This document shows, piece after piece, positions 10,879-25,800 of a stretch of 64,000 nt of DNA (positions within the stretch are counted from its first letter, which is position 1; each line of letters opens with the position of its first letter). The notes under the pieces are model-generated. The model was not told where the DNA came from and did no database searches. It saw nothing but the letters and a program-made list of their open reading frames with translations. The stretch is from Chamaea fasciata (taxonomy: Eukaryota > Chordata > Aves > Passeriformes > Sylviidae), in assembly GCA_029207755.1 (NCBI GenBank), contig JARCOQ010000006.1, forward strand, positions 15,598,890-15,662,889, in the 5' to 3' direction. The translations under genes were made by a program, and so were the position numbers.

Positions 10879-13800
10879 GTACGGCTGCTCTCGGGCAGCC
10901 AGGCGCGGGGGGAGCTTAGGGCCCCAGCGGCTGCTGCGCTGGTCTCCCGGGGGCAGGGGCCGCCTCCGCAGCGTTTCTCTAAAACGAACACCAGTGTGCC
11001 TAAGGAGAGCCCGCGACTTAAACAAAAAGAACCCCCAGCCCTCCCCAAAAACCCCACTCTAATGCCGCAAACCCATGCCGCTGAACTAGTCTGCGCAGTT
11101 GTCTCCTGCGAGAACGGCTGGGAGCGCTGCCCGGAGGCGTCGGTGATGCCGCGGGAAGGTGTTAGACACATACATACCCGAGATGTCGGTGTGACACAGG
11201 ATATAATGGACAGGGTGTTTGATTGTCCTCCTGAAATCTGTCAGCCGGGTGGGACCCCGCGGTCGTAATGTGCCTGCTGTGGAGTTGTAGCAAAATACTC
11301 CCTGAGGAGGGCACACAGCGGGTGTGCCCCGACTGCTGGCTCTAGCCCTTTAAAAATTTAAATTCAATTGGAAGCTGTCAATTTAAAGCCGACTTTATTT
11401 TTCAGTGGTACAGCTTTGGAAGATGAACCGGATAGTTATCTTTTGTTATCTTAGGTTTGAATTTTTTTTTTTTCCCAGTTGGATGATAAAGAAGGCTTTA
11501 ATGAAAAATTCATTCACTTCCTCAAGTACGCTATGATAATCTACAGACGGGAACCAGCAGTGGAACAAGTGATCAATTTTGCGGCTAGATTTGTTACTTC
11601 ATTCTATCAGATTGAGAAAGAAGATGGTAGTGAGGAGGGAGAAGAAGACAATTTACTTCTGAATTATGTGTTTAAATTTCTGCTCGAGGTACAGTTTAAC
11701 ATTTATTCTTAAATGTCTAACATAGAAAATGGAAACTTTTTGCAGAGGGCAAAACTTGCTGGTTCTTGACAGTACTTACAAATTAGAACTTAAAAGTGAA
11801 AGCAAAACAGTGGTAGTGCTTGACAAGTGACACCATCCACATTCCCCCAACACAGAAAGATCCACTACATCCCACACAATAATCCGACAGCTGGATTTCA
11901 AAATTTGGGCCTTTGAGAAAAAGTGAAAGTTCTCCTATATGGCTGTCAGATATGTCACTGTAGGCTTTGCCGTAGGTATATTTATAAGCGTGGAAGTGTG
12001 GTGGAAATTAATTTATACTCTTCCTTTGATGACAAAAATATTAAAAGATCTTCTATACAACTGTGGTTGGCATATGTATTATTCCTTTCTGCTTACTCCA
12101 AGTGTTACATAGAAAGATAAACAGTTCCAATAACCTGAACACACAAATGGAATTACATTTTCCTAAGCTATTGATTTGCCGTGGAAAGATTATGGGTCAG
12201 GCCTAAGATACCTAATGATAATTGCTAATGTCTTTTTTTTCTTCTAATGTTTTCTGGAGGCAGAGCAGTAAGTTGGCTGATGCACTGCAGGCAGTAGTCA
12301 GCATGCTGCTTCCTTTGTGTAGGCACTGCCCATTTTCTAGAGTCTCTGATCCAGGCAACGGGCTGTGATTGCTTTTCGGTTCTGTGGCTTTTTAATCTTA
12401 AAAATTAAATTGGAAAAGCTTTTGAAACATAGAAGTGCATATTTCATTTATTCTGTAGAATATTAACCCCTTAGATGTGCATATTAATAGCCTCATGCTG
12501 GCAATGAGAGAAGTGTGATGATAAAAATACCTTTTTTTCATTCCCTAAGTCTCACGATGCCAGCAGCCATGCCGTTCGGTTTCGAAGCTGTCAGCTTGTT
12601 AATAAGATTTTAGGAAATATGCCAGAGAATGCTGAGATTGATGATGATTTATTTGATAAAATAAATGAAGCTATGCTGATCAGACTTAAAGATAAATTTC
12701 CGAGTGTGAGAATTCAAGCTGTCTTGGCCCTGTCAAGACTTCAAGATCCTAAGGATGAAAACTGCCCTGTTGTTAATAGTAAGTGGTATTGGTCTTTCTC
12801 ATTTGGCTAAGAACATTGCTTAATTTACATTACATTAAAGCATTTTAAAGCTTGGGGTTTTGGGTTTTTTTTAGCATTGAGTAAATGGATGTTAGAGAGT
12901 ATTCTTGTAATAATTCATAAACTGTGGAGCTCTCTGCTAGAGGAGATGCAAGTGTTATTTGTTCAAGGGAAAAAGACAGAACTGCTAGACAATCATGCTG
13001 GGCTCAGGCTGCTCTGTGCACTGAATGTGGCAGTGGCCTTGTGAAAATGTGTTGTAAACTAGTGGAGGTATCATACGTGTTTGTTCAGTTCTTGCCCTCT
13101 AAGGACCCTTTGATACTATTAATTGAATTAGTACAAAACTCTTAGAAGAGTAGAGATGATAGAGAAAAACTATTGTTGTCTCAAATTGTGATCACTTTTC
13201 TAGAAGAGATCAGTATCTCTGCAACAGAGGTATCTTGGTAATGTTTGTGGGTTTCTTTGTGTATTGTATGACTCTTGACTAAGCTTCTACCTCCTTTGCC
13301 TCGAGGTAGACAAAGTGTTGGTTTGTACCAGCACAGCTAGTGTGTAAATTGTGCCCTGATGAATCTTTACATATTGCCTTTTGGGAAGAATTAGTTGGGG
13401 TTTTCTATTCTTGAGGTAGCTTCTTTGAAATTATATTTTCTGAGTATTGCTTATAGGTTACTTATTTAGGAGCACATAAAATTCATAGTAGGTCATTTTT
13501 TCACAGAACAAGATAAATTCATGTATACTCTAATTAAACTAATTTTATAGTTACTTTGAATTTTGAATGAGGTTCAAGAATATAATAAAAAAGTGTGAGG
13601 GATTTACTGTAAGAGTTTTGGTAGGCTTAATGGAGATTGCAGTTTTGCATTTGTAGGAAGATTTGAGGCTCCACTTCAAAGATAATGTAGAGGAGGTACA
13701 GATAGTGAATAGAGGTCTTAAAGAGCCAATATTTGGAAATGGGGTTTTTTTCCATTAGTAAATGACAAAGTGGTTATTTATAGGTGGGATCTAGAGTAGC

Positions 13801-16800
13801 AATCTTTGGAGTTATTAACTAAAGATCTTGCTTATGATTGTGAACATTATTTCTTTGGACATCATATCTCAGCATGTAGTTACCATAAAATCTTGGCGTT
13901 GTGACCCTGAACTGTTTCCTAAATTATCAGCTCTGCAGGGGCAAGAGATGGGTTTTGGTAGCAGCTGCTGAATGTTTTTTAAAGTATTTTCTGTTTTCCT
14001 ATGTTTCCAACTTGTATGAAAGCTTTATTATGACTATTTTATTTTCAGTTTACAGCACTTTGCTTGAAAATGATTCCAACTCAGACGTGAGACGTGCTGT
14101 GCTGTCATGTATCGCTCCCTCAGAGAGGACTTTGGCAATAATTGTGGGCCGCACTATGGATGTGAAGGAGCCTGTCAGGAAACTGGCATATGAGGTAAAT
14201 TGGACCACTTGCCATTTGTTTAGAAGGCTGACATAGGAAAACGGCTTTAAATCTTATATTGTATTTCACGTAACATTAAGAACAGTTAAATAATTTATTT
14301 TCATTGACCAAAATTTGGAGAGAGAGTGGTTTAATACAAGTTTTCTAGTTAAAACTGGTGAACTTGACTGGAGAACTTGCTTGATAGAAATCACTTGTGT
14401 GGTAGAATTTGTCTGTTGAAGATCAGGTAGTAACGGTATAGATTATGCATGCAGTCTGTTGTTTTTTATTTCTGCATTTTGTGATGTTATTGAAGTAAAT
14501 TTACTTCTCTGTTATTACATAGTAGATGTTAGGACCACAACAGTAGTAAAAACTTGCATGGTTTTGGTATTGCAGTTTTGAGAAGTATCAACCATTAACC
14601 GTGTTTACATGCAGAGGTGAGTATTTAACACGTCTGTTTCTTGTGCAGACATCTTAGATGAGATCTTGAAACAAAGTGTTCAATTTTTTCACACAGAACA
14701 GTCTTCTGCTTTTTAAATCTTAGGTTAGATTGGTTTTTTTCAATGGAATCTCTGTATTAGTAGGCTTTTTAAGAAAAGTACTAACTTCTGTAATTTATTG
14801 CAGATATTCATTACCCTGGACACTTTAAAAAGAGAGGATAGTTTTCATGTCCAGGTGCTGCATACAGGCAGAGCTGATGAGCTTCTATGCCATGTGTTAA
14901 CTTTATTGTTTATTTTACTTCACATTTTCTTCTATGATGAGGATCTATCTGCTTGTTAATGTGTTGGTACATTGCTGTTGGTATTACAGTTTCTATTGAT
15001 TTAGGATTTCTGTGTATAGCTAAAACTCATAGTTTAAAACCATAGGTAGGTAATGGGTTCGTTTGTTATCATATGTGGAAATGTATTTTAATGTCTTGAT
15101 TATTTTTAAGGTTTTGGCAGAAAAAGTTCACATGAGAGCTCTGACAATAGCACAGAGAGTTAAATTGCTGCAACAAGGACTTAATGACAGATCTGGTAAG
15201 AGCTCATAGGTTTCTTAACATCTTAATACTAATGTTTAAGAGGGAATACTTTCTGATATGTTGGGCTGATGTATGCAAAAGCTGTGATGGCAATAATAAG
15301 GAGCTCAGAGGGAGTAATAGGTACCAGGGAGTGTTTAGACACATGAAATCTGCTTGCTGCTTTGTTTTTCCAGGCCCCTTATAGTGAGCAAACCACAAAA
15401 GAATTGCACTTCCAAAAAATCTGAAAGCCAATTAGCTTTAAAATAGGACCAAATGCTATTAAAATTTATAAAAAAGAATGTAATTAAACATGAAAGCAGA
15501 AAAATGTAATTAATTTGGTGTATTTGGAAATGTTTCATTACAGATATGTTTGTAACTAATAAAAGCATTTAAGAATTTAAATGTGGACTTTAATATCACT
15601 TTGAAAATATTTCCTATGTGCTTTCAGAGAGAAATCTTCTCAGATGGTTTTTTTTTTGTTTAGCTTGAATTTGATTTGATGAATCTTTGACCCTTATGCA
15701 GTTCACCACGGGGCAGCTTTATTCTTTTTAGTCTTTTGTACTGCATCACTCTATAGGAAGAGCCATTCAGAATGTACCCATAACTGTATGTGGTGGTGTT
15801 GCCCAAAGATGGAAACATGACCTGCATCTGAGCAAGGCAATTCTGGCCTGCCTATGTAGAGCCCCCCAGAGCAGCAATAACATGCATGAATTTCATAATA
15901 GAAGCTACCAGTTTTACTGAGTGCTGATGTGTAATCTCCCTACTTTGTTTGAAAAGCCTGCAATAAGCTGAATTTTACTCTGAGAATTTCCCTTACTGAG
16001 TGATGTGCTGCTTGGGAATTGTGAGAATTATGATCAATGTGGATATTCACTTAGAAAACAAGAATAAATTTCTGTGTTCATTTTGAACTAGAGCTCTTTA
16101 AGGTGTTATGCATGCATGTGTTACTGATCTACTATTCTTTTTGGCTAGCTGGGCATCGTATTGTGTTCTTGACAGGAAAGGAGACAATCAGCTAAGTCCT
16201 TTTTTATGCTGTATAGAACTACACTTAAAAAGATGACCTCCTTCTGTATAAGAAGTTTTAGTCACTTTGCCCCACTATCCTGAATTGGTCTGTAGCAGCC
16301 TACAGAAGTTTGTCATATTCTGTTTCTGAAGTCCAGCACTGAAAAACTTGTGTTCTCAATTACTGTTTTGTACTGCTACACTAGTTTGCTGTTTTATCTA
16401 ACAAATTGCTGCTTGTCTGCTGGCTGCCACTGTCCCCCAGTAATGCTTGAGGATTATTGAGACATAATAGTGAGATACTTAGGGTAAATGCATTTCTCTT
16501 AGTAATCTTTCCAAGTTGGGGAGGAAACCACTTTCCCTAATTTTTCATGTGATCCTTCCCTTGTCAGGAACAAGTATTTTTTTTGTATTCCCTTAGAATA
16601 CAGCCTTTCTATGTGGCCTGTTTTTCAGTGACATTGATGCGTTCAACATAAAGAAGTGCATTCTTTTGTGATCCAGGACAGATACTTTATTAGTGTCTGT
16701 CTCTTCCTTAGGATGATTTTACAGCCCAGTTGTTACAGTTTACATCTGCCAGGGTATGTAGTTTGACTGATATCATATGTTCTTTGCCAGGTAAGATAGG

Positions 16801-19800
16801 TTTGTATTCCAAATTGGCTATTCTATATTGCAAATCTTGTAACCCCGAATATATATATATATATAATTTGCTTAGCTGGGTAACTCCTGAGCTAACAAGC
16901 AAGGAACCTCCTTATTCAAGGTATCTACATTGAAATTTTGAATGCTTTTCCATATTGGCTTCAGAACAAGGGCTTAGATAAAGTCTAGAATACATAATCC
17001 ACATTCTTCTTAGTTCTGCTTTTCAGGGTGAGCTCAGCTCTCATTCTACTATATTCTACTGGTTTATGCTTTTCACCTTCTTGGAGATGTTTTTATTCTT
17101 AGGACTGTAATTTAGTTTTTTTCAAGGCCTTTTTACAGTTCTTTTTGAACTCTTAACTATGTTTTTAGTATCATGAGTTACATATAAGAGGAAAGACGAA
17201 CATTGTCTGTGTGTGTAGACTTTGTTTCCCTTATACTGGATGTTATTTTCTGGAAAAGTCTAAGAACATAATTGTTTTGCTCCCTAGTAATTATGTTTTT
17301 ACCTCCAGCAGACTCCTAGCCTTTCAACTTCCCTGCTTTAGTCTGGGTGAATGCATTAAGGATGTATACATTCTGGATGTTCCCATAAATACTTTTTTTC
17401 ATTGATTAAATGGTATTCTGTTGATCCAGGAATTGTTTCTTGGGGCAGTGGTGAGTAGGGAGTTAAAGTATCATATGTGAACTTCATAATCATTCACATA
17501 ATTGAAAAAGCATGAGAATTCTGTATGTCAGTTCACATGTAGTGTCCTGCCTCTGAAAGTGGCTGATTCCTGGAACAGAGCAAGTACATAACAATGCTTA
17601 CCCAGAATATTTGGGACTGGAGCATCTGTTACAAAGACAGGCTGAGGGAGCTGGGCCTATTCAGCCTGGAGAAGAGAAAACTGGGAGGGGAGCTCATCAA
17701 TGCCTGTCAGTGTCTGAAGGGAAGGTGCCAGGAGGATGGAGCCAGGCTCTGCTCAGTGCTGCCAGGCAATAGGAAAAGAGGCAGTGGGCAGAGACTGATG
17801 CACAGAATGTTCTGCCTGAATATGAGGAAGAATTTCTGTACAGTGCAGCTGACCAAACACTGGAACACTTTCCCAGAGAGGTTGTGGAGTCTCCCTCACT
17901 GGAGATATTCAAGAAGTGTCTGGATGCTATCCTGTGCCATGTGCTGTGGGATGGCCCTGCTTGTGTGAGGAAGCTGGACCAGATGGCCTACTGTGGTTCC
18001 ACCCAGTCTTACCTGTTCTGTGATTCTGATTTTGAATATTTCTTTGTTCTACAGGAGTTTGTGGTTTGTAGGTTTTTTGGGTTAGGCTGCTGTCTTTAGA
18101 TGTAATTTTTTTTTTTGACAAATTTTTTTTTTAATTTCCTGCAAGGGGAAAAACTACATTGCCTCAAAGAAAGGGTGTGCCCTAGGGTAGTTCTTGCTCA
18201 ACTGGGTTTTTCTTTATTTAAAGCAATCTTAATTTTAACTGTGTAACTTTCTTTGCAAAAAGACTTCTAAGGAAAAATGATTTATGGAAGTATGTTTAAA
18301 ATTTGGTGTTTTTCAAACTTCGTTTTAAACTGTTTGAATTCCTGTATTATTAGATGCTGTTAAGGAGGTAATGAAGAAGAAGCTACTTCAAGCCTGGTTA
18401 CAATTCACTGAAGGGGATGTTTTAGAATTGCTTCATAGACTGGATGTAGAGAACTGCCCAGAAGTGGCCATCCCAGTACTAAATGCTATATTTTCATTAT
18501 CTCCACTTCATGACATTGTTCAGAACTGTAAAAACCTTGATAGCAGGTATGCAGAGCATTCTTCATTTCCAAAGGATGAGTATTTTGTATGAGAATATAG
18601 AAGTAAATTCCTTTTAACCTCTTAAGATACTGGCACATTTCCAGAGGCTGTACGAAAGTTGTTTCACTATATTGATGCTTTTTCAAGCCAGCCAGGCCCA
18701 CATCTGTAGCTTTGGAGTGAAATGCATGTAGCATCTGCTGATTTCAAAACATCTGTCATGCTGCTAACCAGAATGCAAGGCACTTGATCTGATATTGTGC
18801 ATTTCCTCCCATAACACAGAGGAAGATTTTGCTATTACTTTTAAATCAGTGCCAATTTGTCATTTAATTTTATCATCTGAGATTAGACTCCTACCACAGT
18901 TCAAGATCATTCCATTCTGATTGGTCTGACTTTGATCCTGAGCAAAATGAAGCTTCCATTCTGAAACACTGGGCTGTCTGTGGATTTTCTAAGTTGCAGA
19001 TCTGTTAGACTAATGACATTTTGAAACATAAGTCAAATTATCAGTTTATAATGAAGCTTACATTAATTCAATTTATGGAAAACACTTAGGGTTGTTTTTT
19101 GTGTGAAGTTTCTGAGTACCGCTTGAATGAATGGAGTATCAGACTGATAAATGGCTAGATTTTTGAAGTCTGGGATTCCTGTTTGTTAATTTTCCATTTC
19201 AGTAAAGATTTGTCAGTTTAATGAGAAGCTGTCACATGGTCAGTTTTCATCTATATGTTTTCTCAGGTGGTTTTGGCTGGGTTTTTGTTTGGTTTGTATG
19301 TGAGCAATATAAAGCAAAACCAAAATTGTTGATAATTTACAAGTAAAATGGGATTCAAGGGAGTAAAAGGTATCACTACAGTGATACTGTCTTTTCTGTT
19401 TTGAGGTAGAATCAATGAACAACTAAATGCTCTGCTTCTGAAAACAAAGATTAATTGCCATGGTTGGCATGAAAAAGACTATGAATCTAAAAAGGACTGG
19501 GGGAAGAGGTCTCATGATGGATGATCATCTATCATGGCAGATGGATGATGAGCCTACAGAGCTGCTGAGAAGAAGTTGTAGTAGATTTTGTATTTGACAT
19601 ACTGTGATTGCTACTCCACTGCTGTGGCAAGATCTTGTATTAAGAATGGAAGGAACAATTCATAGAAGCTGAAAAATGTTTCATGCAGTTTTGCATTTCT
19701 GTGGATTAATAGTGTTCAGTTTTCCAGACTGGTGCAGTGATAGCAATGTTTCATAAAGTACCTGGGTGGTTGCTCTAGAAGCTCTGAAGGGTTGGGCAGG

Positions 19801-22800
19801 ATGTTTCTGCAAATTGATGTGAACGGCCTTGAGTTAAAATACTGAGAATGGCTTGTGGAGCTCTGTGTCCTTGAGAAAGGAAGTTATTTTGCTCAATCTG
19901 TAACTACTTCTGTGGGGAATACCTTTGACAGGGTTTTATTTGCATTTTAGCAACTAATATTTATTTCTTATTTTCTAATACTTCCGTGTATTTATTATTT
20001 TAGACTCTTTTATTTGTCTCTTCATATTGCATTGTTTATTTTTGTTTAGAAAGCTGATTCCAGTGGAGGATTTAACACCTGAGAATGTGTTATATTGGAG
20101 ATGTCTTTGTGAATATCTGAAATCAAAAGGTGAAGAAGGTGAAGTTGTGCTAGAACAGGTGTTGCCAGAACCAGCTGTATATGCAGATTATTTATTGAGG
20201 TACATTGCATTTAAAAATCTCATACCACTAAAGTAGAATTTTTTTCTTAAATTAAAAATATTTCTTTCATTTAAGCGTTCAGGTATCCTCCAAACCCAAA
20301 ATTGTGCTTGAACAGTGATTTTAGCTTTTATTGACTTTTTTTGAAAAGATTTTTGAGAGATTTTTTACAGCTTGCAGGAACCAACACTTCTTCCATCGTT
20401 GTCCTCTGTGAAAATAAAGTAAAATTTTGCTGCTGTCTGTAAGAGAAGCACTTTTGAATTGAAACTTCCCTTCTCTTTTGCCTGCTTCCTAAAAATTTCT
20501 GTTTGAAGGCAGTCACAGAGCTGCAAAATGAGCCAGTTACAGTTACAGCAGAGTTATTTAACTGGAGGGCACAGGAAGGGTGGAAATGAATGTTAAGGCA
20601 ATGTTTTCACCCAAGCAAAGAATGTTAACTTATTTATTTATTTATTTATTTATTGGTGAGGTGTTTGTTTGTGTGTTTTGGTTATTGGGGTGGTGGTGGT
20701 TTGGTTTTTTTTGTTTGGTTTTTGTTTGTTTGTTTGTTTGTTTTTTGTTGTTTTTTTTTTTTTTTTTGTCTTCATGGGATTCTTTAGTCTTAACATAAAT
20801 TTTGAACAGAATTTGCTTCTTAGCATGGATAATTCTGGGAAATCTTAACAGAGGTGTTATACCTGTAAAACAGAGTGAATCTTCCTGGAATGATAATAAA
20901 TCAGATCTGCTGAAAAATGCATTGTATTGGTGGATGTTTCCAATTAAAAATATGCATATCCTTTTCTCACTTTGCTGAGTGTAGTGTACTGGTAGTAATT
21001 GCAGAAGTCATTGCTACTTTTCAGTGTGGAATGTTTTAACATGTTTCATAAACATGTAATAAATGGAGCATCTGTGCATCCTTAGTTTTAAAATGTATAT
21101 CTGGTCTGGTGGGTATACATTTATTCATTCATTATTCATTTAACAATTCATGAAACATTTCTTTTCCAAAAAATCTGTTTTTCAAAAGAACATTTGTTCT
21201 CTTTGCATCCAATCTTACTCAGAGTGCTTTCAGTTATGTTGCTCTTGAGGGTGAGGCTAAAATTAATCAGGTTTGCTAGTAATTCTTTGTGATATCAGCT
21301 GTTAAACTCTTCATTGTTGAGCTGTTGCTTCTGGTAAGAATTGCAGTTCTCAGTCCTCTGGTGTGCAATTGTGCAATGCACTGTGAGAGTGTTGGTTAGG
21401 AGGAGCAAGAACATACAAATCACTGGTACTTCAGAAAAAAGCAGGATTGTGAGCTGCATTTTCAGATGTTCTTAAATAGTAGTTACATGCAACATTTTAT
21501 TTTGTCCTAGATTAGAAGAAGTTGTAAAAATTTGGCAAAAATAACAAGCTGTTACTGAAAAGTATCTACGAAGCTGGGGTAGAAAAAAAGCATCTTTTTC
21601 ACAGCTTATATCAATATTTGAATTACATTGTGGTATTGAATTTTGTATGTGATGTTTCACTCCAGATTTTCTGAACAATCATAACTTTGACTGATAGAAA
21701 AAAATTTGATAAAAACCCAATTGAGTCTAGAAAAATTAAGATATGGAAGGAACTGATTACACTTTCCATGCTGTATGGCTGAATGTATCTGATAACAGGT
21801 TATTATTCTGTGATGACAGATTGAATCAGATTAAGAAGTCACCATTACACTTGCATGATTTTCTTGTATGTTGACTTGTAGGCAATATAACAATTCTGAA
21901 CTTGTAAAAAATACGTTGTACGTAAACATGCAGAAAATAGTAAGAAAAATGGTACATTTATGCATTTATTCCTAAGATGTTACCTTTATGCATTTTTACA
22001 GAACTGAAATCACATGTAGCATTATTTCACATTTTACGTTTCTTATTGTATTATATTCACAAAAGAGACCTTTTTAAATCAAGTGCATTATTTTGAAACT
22101 GTACATTATTTGGTATAAATAACTTCCTGAAAAATAATCTATGAAAAGAACACAATCATTATTTTTAAGGTTTGTACCTAACATAACCCCTTGTTTATAC
22201 AGGACAAAAAAGTGGTGGGATTTTTTATTGGGGGTGGGGCAGGAGTGGATATTTGGATTTGTTAGGAGTGTATTTATTTATTTACTTATTTATTACTGTC
22301 CAACAGTGAGTATGAATCTAATTATATCTGTTCTGTTTGGATTCAGTTATCTTCAAAATATGCCAATTCTTAGTGAAGAACAAAAAGAAGACTTCAATTG
22401 TTTTGAAAAACTGATGACAAAAGAATTTATAGGCCAGCAACTGATTCTAATCATGGGCTGCATGGATACCATGGAAGAGGGAGGAAGGTAAACTTAAATA
22501 TCAAATTTGTGTTACTAAGCTTAAGAGACTCATGCCTGAGGACAGGCATAGAACCTCTGCTTGGAAAAGAGCCTGATCAAAGAGACAAAAATACAGTTCT
22601 AATGTTAGCTGGAATAGAACACAGTCTCCTTCATGGAATTGGTCCCAAAATTGTGCCAAATATTGTCTGCTTAATTTTATGGAAAAGTAAGTTCTAATGC
22701 AGATTCAACATTGTTAGGGGAAACAAATTCAGTTGTTTTCATGAAGTATTATTGAGATTATGAAATTACAAAACTGCTTATTTGGAGCATAGTATGTAAA

Positions 22801-25800
22801 AAATAAAGGGAGAAAAACTGATTGCCTCACAACAGATGGCTTGTAGCAAGTAGCCTGTTTGTTTCTTGTGTTTTTAAGCTATAGTTTGCTAAGGCCTAAA
22901 AGGCTACAAATATCTTAGATGCCAGGCTAAATTGGACTGTTTTAACTGAATCATTCTTATAATTTGAATAGCCTTTTGGTGTGAAGTAAGAAGAACTTAA
23001 GAATTAGGAAAATCCTACCATCTCAGGCATTTTGTGAAAACTTGCAGTTACGATAGTATAAACACAGCAGTAATTTCAAACTCTCCCTGGAATGTGTAAA
23101 TGTGTGCCAGACTGGCAGGAGGGTTTAAGTTGTAATTTTTTAATTTTTTTTTTTAGTTTTCAGTCAGATAATTTCCATGAAAGCATTCTGCAGTATTGAT
23201 ACTGACTGTTTTCTGCTGCTGTGACTTTTCTTTGGACAGTAGGGACATCTGATTTAAAAATTCAGCGTTTTCTAATCAAGAGAAAACAATTAAAATCTGT
23301 AGAAGACAAACATTGCGTAAGTAAGAAGATACATTAGGCAGTTAATGTTGCTGTGGAGAAAAGTTTCTCTCATACTGTGTTACAAAGTTTTCACACTATC
23401 TCCAAGTTGGTAGGATAGTGACTCTTATGTCTTCCGTTTTCTTAAATAAGCAAACATTGTTTGTTTGTTTTTTTCTCTAATCCAGAAAGCATCTGCTAGT
23501 TATTTTACAAAAGATTCTCATTTTACCTTCAACTTCAGCAGCACTTATACCTCTGCTTGTTGAAAGATTGCTCAGTATTGTTAAGGATGAGGACAGAAGG
23601 ATTCAAATTGTAAGTAATTGTAAAAGCTTGTTTTTTAGTCTCTGTCTTCCCCTTGCCTTTATGAAGCATTGTAAAAGAAATATCAGTATTTAAATATTGT
23701 CTCCTTCCCCTTTGGGTTTTTTTGAGAGGGATTTTGTTTGTTATTATTTTGGTTTCTAGCATAGCTGATTCTGTGGTTTTCTAGAGATCTTTGTGTTTAG
23801 AGATGTGACTGGTGGTGTAAATGCAGTCCTCAAACTAGGAAAGTGTTACACTTCAGTAACCTGTTCAGAATACTTTATCTTGTTTATTGTAAAGTGTTTT
23901 GGTGAAAACATTCAAAGTGAGGATGATGTCGATTTCCAGGTTCTATATTTCTCTTCCCTCCTGTTAGCTCAGATAGGTGCTAAAGGTCTTGTTCCTTGCT
24001 TACCCAGCTGAATGGGAGAAATGGGACTGAAATGTGCTCATGGTCATACTATGTGTTGTCAAATTGAGGGTTATTTACAGGGAACGAGCTGCTAAGAGAA
24101 GCTGCACAGCTATGAAATACTTTTTCAGAAGGATAATATTTTAAATTTGGAAAAGTTAAATGCTTAGTATATATCTGTACTGCAGTTGATGGCACTAATG
24201 TACTGTTTGTAACAATAGATTGCAGAAATTATATCTGAAGTTCGTGAGCCAACTGTTGCAGTTGACCAGCCTCTTGATGCTGCTGAAATAAGGAAACGGG
24301 AGCTTAAGGTGAGCAGATTTTAGTTAATAAGAAAAAAAAAAAATTTAAGCTTAACCATCCAGAGTTTTATATGGTAGGTTAATATTGGTTAGTGGCTAAT
24401 ACCACGGAAGTTATGTTAATTTTCTTTTTACTTTGTATTTCAGGTGGCTGAAATAAAAGTGAAACTTTTTGAAGCTAAACAAGCTTTGGAAGAATGCATT
24501 ACTCTTCAGGATTTTAATAAAGCATCAGTATTAAAAGAGAAAATAACTGAATTGGAACACACAAAAAATGATCTGATAAAAGCAGCAGAGCAAGCTGAAA
24601 TTAAAGAAATACGTGTGGAAAAGGTCTCTTCCCTTCTTGTATTCTTAAGTGCTGGTTATGTTTTACAATTTATTCTTTGTTTAAAAAAAGCATAGCTCTG
24701 ATTTGTCTCAAATATATTTTTAAAATTGAAACCAAACGTATAGTACTAGTATTCTTGTGCAAGTATAGAAGCTGATAGTATGCTCTAGCAAAAAACCAAA
24801 TTGTATAGAAGCTGATGGTATGCTCTAGAAAAAACGAATTGCAGTTGAACTCTTCTTTTGTCTTTAAATAACTAAAGAATTCTAAAAGGGCCTTGTTCTT
24901 ACTCTTCTTACTCTGAACCAACTGAAAACATAAAAAGGAATTTATTTTGACCATAGCTTATAGACTTGCACAACAAATTTGTGGTGGACAAGGAATGTTT
25001 ATTTGAGTAGGGACTAATTATTATTAATGGCCCCATTCTTCTTATCATAGCCACTTTTTATATTGATAATGTTTTTCTCTTTTCCCTGACCAACTTGAAG
25101 AATGATCCTGAAACCTTGTTGAAGTGTCTGATCATGTGCCATGAGGTTCTGAAGATCATGTCACTTTCTAAAGGAATCAGTCCAACCATTCATGAAATCA
25201 TTCAATCTCTGGTATGTAGGGATACAAAATAAGTTGAACTCCTTAGTAAATGCAAAAATATTAATGATGCCATTGCATTGTTCATATTGTATCTAGTCTG
25301 TTTTTTCTTTTGTGTGGATTTTTATAATTGCCTTCTCAAAACTATCTCAAGTACATCAAAGTGGCATCTGTATTTTGCAACTTGGAACTGGGTATTGTTT
25401 CTCTGCAAGAATGTTAACTTCTTTCATGAAGAAATGTGTAGGCTTGTTGTTGTGTGTTGGTTTTTTCATTTCCCAGAGTGATCAGCTCTGTTTTGTTTGA
25501 AAACAAATATTTATTAAAAACAAACACAAAACAAAACATTCATGTGGCTTTTGCCATTATTATGTTGCTAATTTCAAACAACATATTCAATCTGCTTCTG
25601 TTCATACCTAGATAAACAGAGTATTTGGTAGTTGCCATTTTCCAATCCTGTATCACAATAAATTATTTTTCATTTCAGGGTAAGCATCTTCAAGTAGTGA
25701 GTTCTATTTTCAATTTATGTATTTTGTCTATAAAGTTTAATATCACTGTTTTCAGATACTTCCAGGTATAACTAATGTCCACCCAGCTGTGAGAAATATG

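Larger units (their letters stand above)
9880..11330 (+). promoter_or_regulatory. NCAPG: CpG-rich region spanning the NCAPG promoter and exon 1
   Basis: CpG-rich sequence runs from about 9.88 kb to 10.15 kb, is interrupted by a CR1 fragment (about 10.16-10.52 kb), and resumes at 10.53 kb through exon 1 into intron 1. The second block, closest to the NCAPG start codon, is the likely core promoter. It lacks a TATA box and carries an inverted CCAAT box, a TCTCGCGAGA palindrome and a CHR-like TTTGAA, each listed separately. Confidence 0.7.
11689..18353 (+). other. NCAPG: NCAPG introns 2-5
   Basis: Apart from exons 3-5 this is AT-rich intronic sequence with T-rich runs, a short (AT)n at 16849-16865 and one CR1 copy at 17.6-18.0 kb in the long fifth intron. 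I see no other gene or RNA. Confidence 0.65.

Noticed and set aside
10428..10919. 163-codon plus-strand frame over the CR1 end and NCAPG promoter
   Set aside because: It overlaps NCAPG exon 1 in another frame and crosses a CR1 fragment. Its arginine-, proline- and alanine-rich content simply reflects GC-rich DNA.
10735..11268. 177-codon frame reading from upstream of NCAPG exon 1 through intron 1
   Set aside because: It starts at a GTG and runs past the exon 1 donor. The conserved protein continues at exon 2 (11479), so this is exon 1 plus chance intronic frame.
17594..17968. 124-codon frame in NCAPG intron 5
   Set aside because: It is the translated 3' part of a CR1 copy, which is not coding at this end of the element.
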